In this document: positions 29,464 to 39,418 of the stretch, one piece after another
Numbering within the stretch: the first letter of the stretch is position 1
Layout of the letters: every line of letters begins with the position of its first letter
DNA from: Mariniradius saccharolyticus AK6
GTDB taxonomy: Bacteria; Bacteroidota; Bacteroidia; Cytophagales; Cyclobacteriaceae
Direction of reading: 5' to 3'
Assembly: GCF_000330725.2 (NCBI RefSeq)
Contig: NZ_AMZY02000014.1
Span: forward strand, 1-64,000
Length of the DNA: 64,000 bases
Made by a program: the position numbers and the translations under genes
The notes under the pieces: generated by a model
Databases searched by the model: none
What the model was told of the DNA's origin: nothing
The model's input: the letters and a program-made list of their open reading frames with translations, nothing else

Positions 29464-32400
29464 TTAGAAATTAACCATCAAGTCCTGCAACTTTCCGGCA
29501 AAATCCTTGGACAATACAGGGTCATCTACCATGGAGTTGTGATCACCTTCTACATCCACCGGAAGGACAGCTTTTGCATAGTTATCCCAACCATAAAACT
29601 TCCTATCACCCACCAAAAAGGTCTTGATTCGGGCCTTGAACAAAACAATTTCTCCAGCATAGGGCGACAGAACATAATTGTCCATCGCTTGGTGGTTGAT
29701 TTTCCTGATTTTTTCAATCGTGTGAAAATGGTTGGAAGATTCCATATCCTTCTCCTTGCCAAACCACCTTTGCGCAAATCCTTTCTTCCTGGCGAAAGAA
29801 TTCATCTTCATCCGCTTGAAAGAATCAGGATGAAGGATGGCTAGTTTCACATCTACTACCCGCTTTTCCAATTGCTGTGATACCTTCAGCTTGAATTTAT
29901 CCCAAGCATCCATTTTGGTATCGGATTGATAGGCAGATACGTCAAACAAGAAAACTCTTCCAATGGGATCGCCCTTTGATTTCATCTGCTTGGCCATCTC
30001 AAAGGCCACATAGGCACCAAACGATTGCCCGCCTACATGGAATGGACCTTTGGGGTACACTTTTCTTATCTCTTCCAGGTAGTAGGTAGCCATTTCTTCG
30101 ATGGTCTCCAAGGGCGCTTCCACCCCATCCAATCCCTTGGACTGGATTCCATAAACCGGTTGTTCAGCATCCAAATGCTCTGCCAATCCATAAAACGGGG
30201 TGATGTTGGCGCCTGCACCATGGATCAAAAACAGGGGGATTTTGGAACCTTTTGGCTTAATTGGAACCACCGATTTCCAAGAAATCTCCACCTCATTCTG
30301 GGGATGGAAAAGCCGCGCAAAATCCTGCAATATCGGAAACCGGAAAATACTGTTTACGGGAAGTTTCAGCCCTGTTTCCCGTTCCAGAAGAACCATCAAT
30401 TCGACTGCCATCAGGGAATGTCCTCCCAACTCAAAGAAATCAGATTTCCGATGGATCTTTTCCCGTCTCAATACTTGTTTCCAGATCTTTGCCACAAGTT
30501 CTTCAAATTGATCCGCAGGTTCTTCCAATGGCCCTGCTTGATCGTACTTCGCGGGTTGTGGCAGGGGGAGGTTTTTGCGGTCAACCTTGTTGTTTTGGGT
30601 CAAAGGCAAGGCATCCATCAATACCCATTCCGTCGGCACCATGTAATCCGGCAGGGATTCCTTCAAATGGGCCTTGATTTCAGTGTAGAACCTGGATTCT
30701 TGGGATTTGGTCTCTCCATTTTCCAAAACAAGGTAACCAACCAGGTAATTGTTGCCGTATTTGTCAGGGACAGCATTGACAGCAGCCTGATTTACCCCAG
30801 GTATTTGATTCAATTTCGATTCTATCTCCCCCAACTCAATCCTGTAGCCCCTGATTTTTACCTGAAAATCAATCCTTCCTAGACATACAATTTCGCCATT
30901 GGCGAGGAATTTGCCCAAGTCGCCGGTGCGGTAACACTTGGTGTCGCGCGAATCGGGTCCTGGGTCGGGTATGAATTTCTCCGCAGTCAATTCGGGACGG
31001 TTGTGGTAGCCTTCGGCAACGCCAAGGCCACCGATGCAAATCTCCCCCACCCGACCAATCGGGCAGTGCTGACCCTGCGCATCCAAAATATAGATTTGGG
31101 TATTGGCAATCGGTCTTCCGATGCTGATGTCTGTGGACTTGGTAATGCGCTTGATGCTGGACCAAATGGTCGTTTCGGTAGGACCATATACGTTCCAAAA
31201 CGGGCCTACGCGCTCTATGAGTTTCTCAGCCAAATCCTCCGACAAGGCTTCACCCCCGCATAACAACTTGAAAGCGGGTGATTTTGACCAACCTGCCAAG
31301 ATCAGCATCCTCCAGGTAGCAGGGGTTGCCTGCATCATCCCGATTTGGTGCTGCTCCATCAATTGGAGCAAAGCGCGCCCATCTTTCGCCTGTTCGGATG
31401 AAGCAAGCAGCACCGTCGCACCGGCAATCAAGGGTAGAAACAATTCAAGACCTGCGATGTCAAATGATACCGTCGTGATGGCCAACAGCTTCTCCCCGGC
31501 GCTCAATCCGGGTTCTTGCTGCATGCTGACCAAGAAATTGAGCAGGTTACCATGGGAAATCCGGACGCCCTTGGGCTTACCCGTAGACCCGGAGGTGTAC
31601 AGGATATAGGCCAGGCTATCATGGGGGGGTACTTCAAAATTGGTTTTATTGTTTTTGGCAAAGGGGTAGACATCCTCCAAGGCCAATACGGGCAAAACGT
31701 CCGAGAAATTTTGGCTGTACTGGGGTTCGGTCAGCAACAATTTCGCACCCGAGTCCTGCATCATATAGCCCAATCGCTCGGCTGGAAAACCGGGATCCAA
31801 AGGCACATAGGCTGCCCCCAATTCCAGAACTCCCAACAAGGCGGGAAGCAACTTTTCGTTCCTGTCCAACATGACCGCTACCACGTCCCCGGAACGTATC
31901 CCTTGTTTGGCCAAATGTTCTGCCAAGCCATGGGAAAACCTCCTCAAGGTAGCGTAGTCCATGGATTTTCCGTCAGCAATCAGGGCTGCTGCATGCGGGT
32001 TGGCTTTTGCGTTCTCCCAGAATATTTCCAAAAAGGAATGCCGTACCGGCAACTCGATTTCGGTATTGTTCCATTCCCGCAGCTTCTCGGCCATCCGATC
32101 GGCATTGAATGTCCATATTGAGATGGGTATTTCAGGGCTATCGACAGCCTGTCGGATTATATCGGTAAATCCCTCCATCCAATAGGAGACAGTAGCAGGA
32201 GAAAAGAGGTCTGTATTGTAAGACCATTCCAACACAAGCGTGCCAGCAGCGGAACTCAGGTTGAGGAATATTTCAAAGGTCTCAAACTTCCTGGGGTTGG
32301 AAATCAACTTGTGCTGCAGCCCTTCGAAGCGGATCGGGTCATCCATGCCCAAATCCACGTTGAACATTATGGGCACCAAGGGGATGCGGGAAGGGTCCCT

Positions 32401-33465
32401 TGGAATACCAAGGATTTTGATCAGGTTGCCAAAGGTGAATTGCTGATGATCATAATCATCCAACAATTCGGACTTCCGCTTGGCGAGGTATTGCTGAAAA
32501 TTGAGTTCCGCTTGGATCTTTGTTCGCAATGGCAGGAGGTTGACGCAATGCCCCACCAAAGTCAGGTTCCCCGTCGCAGCTTGCCCTGCCGCAGGCAAGC
32601 CGTAGACGATATCTTCCTGTCCGGTGATTTTGTGCAGGAAAATCTCAAAAGCGGCCATGATGGTGTTTACAAGGCTCGTATTGCTTTTCTTGCTGAGCGT
32701 TTTCAATCCATCGACCAAGTCTTGGGGCAAATGAAAATCATCCCTTTGCGCGTTGTAAGTTCTTTCCTTTGGCCTGGGTCGGTCTGTCGGCAGTTCCAAC
32801 TGGCTCGGAACGGGCGTGAATTTCTCGACCCAATATCTTTCTGTTTCTTGGTAGGCCTCCGATTGGGAATAAGTCTCCATTTCTGCCGCATACTGGGAAA
32901 ATGGCATCGGCTGAGGCAATGTTGGTTCTTGGCCGGCGACAAAAGCATTGTATTGCTGGGAAATCTCTTCCATCAACAATCCCAATGACCATCCATCTGC
33001 GATCAGGTGATGGGCGGTAATGGTAAAATGATAGTGTGATTCAGAGAATTTCAAGAGCGAAAAATGAATCAGGGGTCCCTGTTGGAGGTCAAATACCCTC
33101 AAAACTTCCCCTTCCAAAAATGTGCTGAGGGCATTACGTTGGGAATCGGCATCCAGGGAGGAATAATCCTCTTTTTGAAAGGGAATGGGCATTTCCTCAT
33201 AAAGGATGAATTGTTTTCCATTTGGCGCAAACGCCATACGCAGGGCCTCGTGCCTTTCTACCAGACCATAACAGGCCTTTTCAAGACAGTCAAGGTCCAA
33301 GCGGCCTTGGAGATCCAAGGAAATTGATTGGTTGTAAGAAAGATTGGCCTCTTTTCCCCCGAGGATGCAGGAAAGCCAAACTTCCTTTTGGGCATCGACC
33401 AGTCCGCCTACTTTTTCGATGGCAGGTCCCTCGAAGGGGTTGTGGGCCGCAGAATTCAATTGCAT
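29464..33465 (-). CDS. Nonribosomal peptide synthetase, C-A-PCP-TE termination module
   Basis: The 1333-aa protein reads as a complete terminal module. A condensation domain (about 20-450) has the HHLIADGWS catalytic motif at 152-160. The adenylation domain (about 455-960) has ILYTSGSTGKPKGV, FDIAGLELFLP, VYGPTET and the lysine of NNKVDRKNLP. The carrier domain has the phosphopantetheine serine in DFFELGGHSLMAVEL. A type I thioesterase fills the last 260 residues with GGQSFGAYVAFEM (serine in GxSxG). It would select an amino acid, couple it to the upstream acyl chain and release the product. The N-terminus DAQKEVWLSC... continues what looks like the module linker at the end of the upstream gene. 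No phosphopantetheinyl transferase is in the window. Confidence 0.93.
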   Translation of the reverse strand: MQLNSAAHNPFEGPAIEKVGGLVDAQKEVWLSCILGGKEANLSYNQSISLDLQGRLDLDCLEKACYGLVERHEALRMAFAPNGKQFILYEEMPIPFQKEDYSSLDADSQRNALSTFLEGEVLRVFDLQQGPLIHFSLLKFSESHYHFTITAHHLIADGWSLGLLMEEISQQYNAFVAGQEPTLPQPMPFSQYAAEMETYSQSEAYQETERYWVEKFTPVPSQLELPTDRPRPKERTYNAQRDDFHLPQDLVDGLKTLSKKSNTSLVNTIMAAFEIFLHKITGQEDIVYGLPAAGQAATGNLTLVGHCVNLLPLRTKIQAELNFQQYLAKRKSELLDDYDHQQFTFGNLIKILGIPRDPSRIPLVPIMFNVDLGMDDPIRFEGLQHKLISNPRKFETFEIFLNLSSAAGTLVLEWSYNTDLFSPATVSYWMEGFTDIIRQAVDSPEIPISIWTFNADRMAEKLREWNNTEIELPVRHSFLEIFWENAKANPHAAALIADGKSMDYATLRRFSHGLAEHLAKQGIRSGDVVAVMLDRNEKLLPALLGVLELGAAYVPLDPGFPAERLGYMMQDSGAKLLLTEPQYSQNFSDVLPVLALEDVYPFAKNNKTNFEVPPHDSLAYILYTSGSTGKPKGVRISHGNLLNFLVSMQQEPGLSAGEKLLAITTVSFDIAGLELFLPLIAGATVLLASSEQAKDGRALLQLMEQHQIGMMQATPATWRMLILAGWSKSPAFKLLCGGEALSEDLAEKLIERVGPFWNVYGPTETTIWSSIKRITKSTDISIGRPIANTQIYILDAQGQHCPIGRVGEICIGGLGVAEGYHNRPELTAEKFIPDPGPDSRDTKCYRTGDLGKFLANGEIVCLGRIDFQVKIRGYRIELGEIESKLNQIPGVNQAAVNAVPDKYGNNYLVGYLVLENGETKSQESRFYTEIKAHLKESLPDYMVPTEWVLMDALPLTQNNKVDRKNLPLPQPAKYDQAGPLEEPADQFEELVAKIWKQVLRREKIHRKSDFFELGGHSLMAVELMVLLERETGLKLPVNSIFRFPILQDFARLFHPQNEVEISWKSVVPIKPKGSKIPLFLIHGAGANITPFYGLAEHLDAEQPVYGIQSKGLDGVEAPLETIEEMATYYLEEIRKVYPKGPFHVGGQSFGAYVAFEMAKQMKSKGDPIGRVFLFDVSAYQSDTKMDAWDKFKLKVSQQLEKRVVDVKLAILHPDSFKRMKMNSFARKKGFAQRWFGKEKDMESSNHFHTIEKIRKINHQAMDNYVLSPYAGEIVLFKARIKTFLVGDRKFYGWDNYAKAVLPVDVEGDHNSMVDDPVLSKDFAGKLQDLMVNF

Positions 33466-33481
33466 GGGTGAAGGGTGATGG

Positions 33482-33600
33482 GTTGGAAGTTTAGAAAGTT
33501 TTTGAGGTTGTAAAGTTAAAAGGGCATAAAGCTATAAGATTATTGGGTTAAAAATTTATCGAGTCATTTATGCTATAAAGTTATTGGTTCAAAAGGAAAC
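33482..33600. repeat. Degenerate 8-bp periodic tract
   Basis: The plus strand can be read as octads such as GGTTGTAA, AGTTAAAA, GGGCATAA, AGCTATAA, GATTATTG, GGTTAAAA, with T at fixed positions. It lies directly upstream of the C-A-PCP-TE gene. Similar octads occur at 53553-53636 and 57067-57135. Confidence 0.55.
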
Positions 33601-33620
33601 TACAATGCTTTTCCCACAAT

Positions 33621-34050
33621 CCATGGAGATTCTTCGGCCACGGCGCCTCTGAATGAGATCACCGCTATGCTGCTTCTCCAGAAGCAGGATCCCTCGTTGT
33701 AGGGATCTCCCTCTCCTGAAGGAGAGGGATGGGGTGAGGTGCATTTGTGCTCCTCTAGGCAAAACAGCATAACTAATGGAGATTCTTCGGCCCCTTGGGC
33801 CTCTGAATGACGTCCACGTTATCCTACTTCTCCAGAAGCAGGATCCCTCGTTGGAGGAATCACCCTCTCCTGGAGGAGAGAGATGGGGTGAGGTGCCTTT
33901 GTGCTCCTCTAGGCAAAGCAGCATAACTAATGGAGATTCTTCGGCCCCTTGGGCCTCTGAATGACGTCCACGTTATCCTACTTCTCCAGAAGCGGGATCC
34001 CTGCGGTGTAGGGATCTCCCTCTCCTAGAGGAGAGGGACGGGGTGAGGTG
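33621..34050. repeat. Tandem array of 154-bp units with hairpin core, between the two megasynthase genes
   Basis: Three copies of ATGGAGATTCTTCGG start at 33623, 33776 and 33930, 153-154 bases apart. Each unit holds a hairpin (33709-33728, about 33863-33881, 34018-34037) with CCCTCTCCT / AGGAGAGGG arms and varying two-base loops (GA, GG, AG). It is followed by GATGGGGTGAGGTG or a close variant. The array ends 17 bases from the stop of the A-PCP-KS-AT-ACP gene. In the sense of the gene it follows, the hairpin and its GGTGAGG-type flank lie in the same orientation as in the 8.4-9.26 kb array. Confidence 0.9.
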
Positions 34051-34067
34051 CCTTTGAATGAAGGGCA

Positions 34068-37000
34068 CTACACCGGCATCTCTACCTTCAGGAATTTGTT
34101 GGGTTCCTGTGGGTCTTTCACGTACCAGGCTGGATTGCCAAACTCGTCTTTGCCCAATTTTGCGCCGGCTACCGGAGGGGCCGCAAAGGGCGATCCCGAA
34201 GTTCTTCTTGCTGGTTCAGTTTCACCGCCATCCGATTGCTTTCCTTGGCCAATACCTGTTTTTGTACTACTTGCAGCCGAGGTCTCTTTGTCTTTTGCGG
34301 CAACATAAGTGTTTGTGGGTGACACATTGTTATTCGCCAAAACTACCTGCTGCAGCATTTCTACTTGCTTGGAAAGCAACTGTAGCTGTTTGGAAAGCAG
34401 TTCGATATGGAGCTTTGTATGTTCCAAGGAATTTGAAGCTTCATCGCCCTTGGAAGGGATGGCTGCCACCCCAGCCTTTTGTTCCATAACCGCAGCAGTT
34501 TCCCCATGGTAGGTTGGTAAGACCGGAATGCCGGTAGCCTTCACTTCAGGAAGGTTTTCATCCAAATAGGACACCACCGCATCCATATCCAAGAGCGATT
34601 CATTCAGTTGCCTAAAGGTAACTGTCAGGTCAAATTCCCGCTTGAACCCGGCTCCCAGCTGAATCAATGACAGGGAATCAAAACCGATCTCGAAAAAGGA
34701 TGGATTGCCGGCAGGGACATCCAAACCGGTGATCTGCCTGATCAAGTCGACTACTTTTGCCCTTAATTCGGATTTCCTACCCATTCCGATTGGGTTGCTG
34801 TTCGTTTGGATGGGTTGAGATTGGGCAGCTTGCTGGACCGGAATTGCCTCGATGATTGGCGTCTCGACCCGGTACTCGGCTTTTGGTTCAAGCCATATCC
34901 TTTCCCTTTTGAAACTGTAGGTAGGCACTTCTTGGGAAAGCCCGGTGTCGGGATGGATGGCTGTCCAATCACCCTGGACACCCTTTTGCCACATAGTACC
35001 CATTTGCGTCAGGAAAAACTCTATTTCCTTTTGTTGGGCATTGATGCTCAGGAAGAATTCCCTTCCTTTCGACTTGGGAGATTGTTTGATCAAGGTACTT
35101 AATACATTGCCAGGACCCACTTCCAAGAAGGCCAATGGCATGTCCAAATCCAAGAGGGTTTCGGTCGCCTGTTGGAACCTGACCGCTTCGCGCAGCTGAC
35201 GGGACCAATAGGCTGGGCTTATCGCCTGTTCATCGGACATAAATGCCCCGGTCACCGTCGAAATGATGGGGATTCTTGGCTTGTTCAGGTCAAGGGCGGC
35301 CACAATTCCCTCAAACTCTTCCAATATCGGATCCATCATATGGGAGTGGAAAGCATGACTGGTTCGGAGCACCTTTGCTGCGATATCCTTGGTCTCTAGC
35401 AATTCTGCAAATGCCAGGATATCGTTTTCTTCTCCTGACACTACCACCTGGTTGGTGGAATTTATGCCTGCGATGGACAAGTTCTCAGGAAGCAGGAAAC
35501 GTACTTCTTCCTCCGAGGCACGTATCGAAAGCATCTTTCCATGGGGAAGACCTGCAATCATGCGACCACGCATGGCCACCAAGCGAATGGCATCTTCCAA
35601 GCCCATCACGCCTGCCAAATGGGCAGCAACGAATTCCCCGATGCTATGTCCACAGAGAACGACCGGTTGGATACCCCAGGACATCCAAGTTTTGGCTAAA
35701 GCGTATTCTATGGAAAAGATGGCAGGCTGGGTAAATTGGGTATTTCTCAGGTGTGATTCAGCTTCCTCATCCGAAACTTCCGGAAACAGGATTTCAAGAA
35801 TCGAAAAGTTCATGGATGTTTCCAAAATCAAGTTGCAGGTATCCAATGCCTGCTTGAATACGGGCAGGGTCTCGTACAATTGACGTCCCATCTGCAGGTA
35901 TTGGGAACCCTGACCGGGGAAGAGAAATGCAAGCTCATGGTTTTGCAAGCTGACCTTTTCAGGCTGTTTGGCCTTGGATAGGTTCTCGTTCAATTGCTCC
36001 AGATCCCTTGCGACCACAAAATTCCGAAACGCATAATCCGTCCGGTGGTGCATCAGCGTCGCTGCGATCTTTGGCAACCAAGCTGCGGATTTTGATTTGG
36101 AGAATTCCAAGAGATCGCCGGCGTATTGCTCTAGGCTCTCCTTGGATTTTGCGGAGAAAGGAATCAGGTATGCGGGCGCTTGGTAGCTGTTATGTTCCTG
36201 CGTCGATGTTACGGGAGACTCCTCCAAAACCACATGGACGTTGGTGCCACCCACGCCAAATGCACTCACTCCCGCAAATCTTCTTCCGGCTGAAGGCCAA
36301 GATTGATGCGGTTTTGGCATGAAGAAGGGGCTATCCGTCAAGTCGATGCTTGCGTTCAATTGTTTGAAATGCACTTGTGGAAAGAATTTCCTTTCCCGCA
36401 AAGTGAATATCGCGCGGAACAGTCCTGCTATGCCGGCAGCGGCGTTCAGGTGTCCCAAATTGCTTTTGACGCTACCCAAGGCGCAATAGGTGGATTTTCC
36501 GGGAGAACCAAATGCAATCTTCAAGCCCTCGATTTCGATCGGATCACCGATGGGCGTGGCGGTGGCATGGGCTTCAACATAGCCAATTTCGGAGGAGCTT
36601 ATACCCGCATCGGCGATAGCGGCTGCGATTGCACCCGCCTGCCCTTCTGCACTGGGGGCAGAGAAACTGCCTTTCTCACCGCCGTCATTGTTGACGCCGA
36701 CGCCTTTGATCACGGCATAGATCGTATCTCCATCGCGGATGGCTGCTTGGTAGTCCTTGAGGAGGACCGCCCCTACCCCATCACTGAATACGGTGCCCGT
36801 CGCTGCGGCATCAAAAGAATGTACATGTCCATCCTTGCTATTAACCCCGCCGTCATCGAACAGGTGTCCGCTTTTTGCGGGCGACTTGATGCTGGAGGCG
36901 CCGGCAATGGCCATTTCACATTTGCCCTGACGGATGGACTCTGCTGCTTGAACCACAGCCAATAAAGCCGTTGAACAAGCAGAATGTACGCTGACAGCAG

Positions 37001-39308
37001 GCCCTGTAAGGTTCAGATGGTAGGCCGTACGCGAAGCGATATAGTCTTTCTCATTCAATGAGTTGACCAAAAAGTCTCCATAAGAATTCAACAATTCGCG
37101 GTGGGAAGCCAGATTGTGCCAGACATAGGTATTGTTGCTGCATCCGGCAAACACCCCGATCGGCATCGCTTCATCTGATTTACGGTAACCCGTTTTTTCC
37201 AAAAGTTCATAAGATACCTCCAGAAACTTCCGCTGTTGCGGATCTGCAATGGCAGCCACCTTGGGATTGAGTCCAAAGAACGTAGCATCGAATGCGTCAT
37301 ACCCCTCGATAACTCCCCGTGCACCCACAAATTGGGGGTTATTGCGCAATGATTCCGGAAGGTAGGGGTCCAGTTCCTCTTTCTTGAAAAAGGAGATGGT
37401 ATCTCGACCTTCCTGTAAAATCTCCAAAAATTCCTCAGGAGTATTTGCGCCAGGCAAACGGAGGGCCATACCCACGATGGCTACATCCTTGGACGATTTC
37501 GGGGAATCTGTTTCCTGCGCTACCTGTTGTTTCGAACCTTTTTCCTTGACGAAATAGGCAGCGATCTGCGCAATCGTTGGAAGCTGGTACATCTTGATGA
37601 TGGGGAGATCCAGGTTGCCCAATTGGCGGAGTTCGGCCAATACCTTTTGGGCTTTCAGGGAATTCCCACCCAATTCGAAGAAATTGTCATGGACGGATAC
37701 TTTGTCATAATTCAGGATCTTGGTAAAGACCTCGGCGACAAGTTTTTCCGTGGGGTTTTTCGGGGCCACATAGGCCTCCACCCAATCCGGTCTTTGGTTT
37801 TGGGGTTTGGGCAATGCTTTTTTGTCCACCTTTCCCGAACTGGTCTTCGGAAATTCCTCAATCTCCACCAGGATATCAGGGATCATGTAATCGGGAAGTG
37901 ACTTTTTGAGCACTTGCTTCACTTGGCTGATACTCGATTTTTTGCTGTCGAGAAACTGCACGTAGCCGCAGAGGTATTTTTGTCCCGCAGCATCCATGTC
38001 CAACTTGACAACTGCCTTCCTCACACCTTCCACCTGATTGATGGCCAATTCCACTTCTCCAATTTCCACCCTGTTGCCACGGATTTTGACCTGATCATCT
38101 TCACGACCCTTGTAATGGTAGAATCCATCGGGATTTTGCACCACCTGATCCCCAGTTTTGTAGAGCGTAATGGTCTCGCCTTCGGGGGATGTCCAGCGGA
38201 CAAATTTCTCATCGGTCAGGTCCTTTCTGTTCAAATAGCCAAATGCCAAACAATCGCCTGCAATATGCAATTCTCCCATCTCTCCGACCGGAAGGACGTT
38301 CATGGATTTGTCCAAAACATAAATCTTGCAATTGGCTACCTCTTTACCGATGGAAGGAATGTCATCCCAAGCATAGGGGTCACCACCAAGGACAAATTCC
38401 GTCACGTTGACCGAGGCTTCCGTAGGTCCGTAGGCATTTTTAAGGAACAAATGCGGGATTTTGCTGAAAAACACCCTGATATTATCCGTGATTTTCAACA
38501 ATTCGCCCGAAGTGGAAATTTCGGTCAAAGAAGCTGGGAACTGTTTGGAAACCACCGCCTCTTCCGTTAAATATTGAAGGGCCACGTAGGGAAGATAAAC
38601 CCTGTTGATAGCATTCTCCGAAATATAGTCCAGGATTTTAGCGGGGTTCAACCTTTGGACACCTTCGATCAAATGCAGTTCCCCACCCGAAAAAAGTGTC
38701 CCGAAAATCTCCAGGATGGACACATCAAAGCCAATATGGGCAAATTGCAGCGTCCTGACACCCGGACTAATCCAGGGATACTTATATTGGTAATTCACAT
38801 ATTCACAGAGACCGAGGTGGCCGAGAATAACGCCTTTGGGGTTTCCTGTTGACCCGGAGGTAAACAAAATCGCGGCCCAATCTCCCCTGTAGGACACAGT
38901 TTGTGGTATTCCTTGGGCAATGGCATCGAATTCAATTCTTTGCAGGCCGAGACTGCCATAAATGGGATCCTCTTCACGCCTTGCCAACACAAAGCTGATC
39001 TCAGAAATCGACACCATATACTTCAAGCGGTCGATAGGATACTCTGGATCGAGTGGCATGTAGGCTTTTCCCGATTTCAGGATGGCCAACATCCCTACGA
39101 TCATTTCTATTGATCGAGTGGTACTGAGGCCTATGATTTTTTCATCGGGAGCGAGTGATTCAATGGCTCCTGCCAAGGCGGCGGATTGCCTATCCAATTC
39201 GGCATAGGTGATGGATTTGTCACCGAATACCACGGCTTTGTGATCCGGAAAGCGGTTTGAAGCAAGTTCAACGAAGGAATGTAATGTTGTCGGTTCCATG
39301 GCGTTCAT
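34068..39308 (-). CDS. Hybrid NRPS-PKS, A-PCP-KS-AT-ACP
   Basis: The 1746-aa protein has a loading adenylation domain (about 1-505; ILFTSGSTGNPKGV, NAYGPTEA, SSGKVDKKALP) and a carrier (serine 550 in FFELGGNSLKA). The ketosynthase (about 605-1040) has Cys778 in SACST, His913 and His953. The acyltransferase shows GHSIGEF and HAFHSH, the latter typical of malonyl specificity. The second carrier has FFEIGFDSLSLIQL. No KR, DH or ER lies between AT and ACP, so the beta-keto group should remain. The C-terminus has a coiled-coil (LLSKQLQLLSKQVEML) and a tail LGKDEFGNPAWYVKDP, a linker usually placed before a condensation or aminotransferase domain. The histidine motif reads EAHATAT instead of EAHGTGT. 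It acts before the 29464-33465 protein. Confidence 0.93.
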   Translation of the reverse strand: MNAMEPTTLHSFVELASNRFPDHKAVVFGDKSITYAELDRQSAALAGAIESLAPDEKIIGLSTTRSIEMIVGMLAILKSGKAYMPLDPEYPIDRLKYMVSISEISFVLARREEDPIYGSLGLQRIEFDAIAQGIPQTVSYRGDWAAILFTSGSTGNPKGVILGHLGLCEYVNYQYKYPWISPGVRTLQFAHIGFDVSILEIFGTLFSGGELHLIEGVQRLNPAKILDYISENAINRVYLPYVALQYLTEEAVVSKQFPASLTEISTSGELLKITDNIRVFFSKIPHLFLKNAYGPTEASVNVTEFVLGGDPYAWDDIPSIGKEVANCKIYVLDKSMNVLPVGEMGELHIAGDCLAFGYLNRKDLTDEKFVRWTSPEGETITLYKTGDQVVQNPDGFYHYKGREDDQVKIRGNRVEIGEVELAINQVEGVRKAVVKLDMDAAGQKYLCGYVQFLDSKKSSISQVKQVLKKSLPDYMIPDILVEIEEFPKTSSGKVDKKALPKPQNQRPDWVEAYVAPKNPTEKLVAEVFTKILNYDKVSVHDNFFELGGNSLKAQKVLAELRQLGNLDLPIIKMYQLPTIAQIAAYFVKEKGSKQQVAQETDSPKSSKDVAIVGMALRLPGANTPEEFLEILQEGRDTISFFKKEELDPYLPESLRNNPQFVGARGVIEGYDAFDATFFGLNPKVAAIADPQQRKFLEVSYELLEKTGYRKSDEAMPIGVFAGCSNNTYVWHNLASHRELLNSYGDFLVNSLNEKDYIASRTAYHLNLTGPAVSVHSACSTALLAVVQAAESIRQGKCEMAIAGASSIKSPAKSGHLFDDGGVNSKDGHVHSFDAAATGTVFSDGVGAVLLKDYQAAIRDGDTIYAVIKGVGVNNDGGEKGSFSAPSAEGQAGAIAAAIADAGISSSEIGYVEAHATATPIGDPIEIEGLKIAFGSPGKSTYCALGSVKSNLGHLNAAAGIAGLFRAIFTLRERKFFPQVHFKQLNASIDLTDSPFFMPKPHQSWPSAGRRFAGVSAFGVGGTNVHVVLEESPVTSTQEHNSYQAPAYLIPFSAKSKESLEQYAGDLLEFSKSKSAAWLPKIAATLMHHRTDYAFRNFVVARDLEQLNENLSKAKQPEKVSLQNHELAFLFPGQGSQYLQMGRQLYETLPVFKQALDTCNLILETSMNFSILEILFPEVSDEEAESHLRNTQFTQPAIFSIEYALAKTWMSWGIQPVVLCGHSIGEFVAAHLAGVMGLEDAIRLVAMRGRMIAGLPHGKMLSIRASEEEVRFLLPENLSIAGINSTNQVVVSGEENDILAFAELLETKDIAAKVLRTSHAFHSHMMDPILEEFEGIVAALDLNKPRIPIISTVTGAFMSDEQAISPAYWSRQLREAVRFQQATETLLDLDMPLAFLEVGPGNVLSTLIKQSPKSKGREFFLSINAQQKEIEFFLTQMGTMWQKGVQGDWTAIHPDTGLSQEVPTYSFKRERIWLEPKAEYRVETPIIEAIPVQQAAQSQPIQTNSNPIGMGRKSELRAKVVDLIRQITGLDVPAGNPSFFEIGFDSLSLIQLGAGFKREFDLTVTFRQLNESLLDMDAVVSYLDENLPEVKATGIPVLPTYHGETAAVMEQKAGVAAIPSKGDEASNSLEHTKLHIELLSKQLQLLSKQVEMLQQVVLANNNVSPTNTYVAAKDKETSAASSTKTGIGQGKQSDGGETEPARRTSGSPFAAPPVAGAKLGKDEFGNPAWYVKDPQEPNKFLKVEMPV

Positions 39309-39418
39309 GTTACAGGAAAAGAATTTTCAGCGAGATAGGATACTATTTAGTAAAGAAATTAGTCGTGGGTGATCTTGATTGAAAGGTCCTTCAGTGTTAT
39401 CAGACTACCTTTCGTTGA

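Noticed and set aside
30025-32988. Long plus-strand frames (up to 285 codons) opposite the C-A-PCP-TE gene
   Set aside because: They are antisense shadows of a well-supported megasynthase with all core motifs on the other strand.
34058-38570. Plus-strand frames (up to 220 codons) opposite the A-PCP-KS-AT-ACP gene
   Set aside because: Antisense to intact catalytic motifs; no protein family recognised in them.
29464-39308. Possible insertion sequence between the two megasynthase genes
   Set aside because: The intervening DNA has no transposase frame or terminal inverted repeats; it consists of tandem hairpin units and an octad tract.
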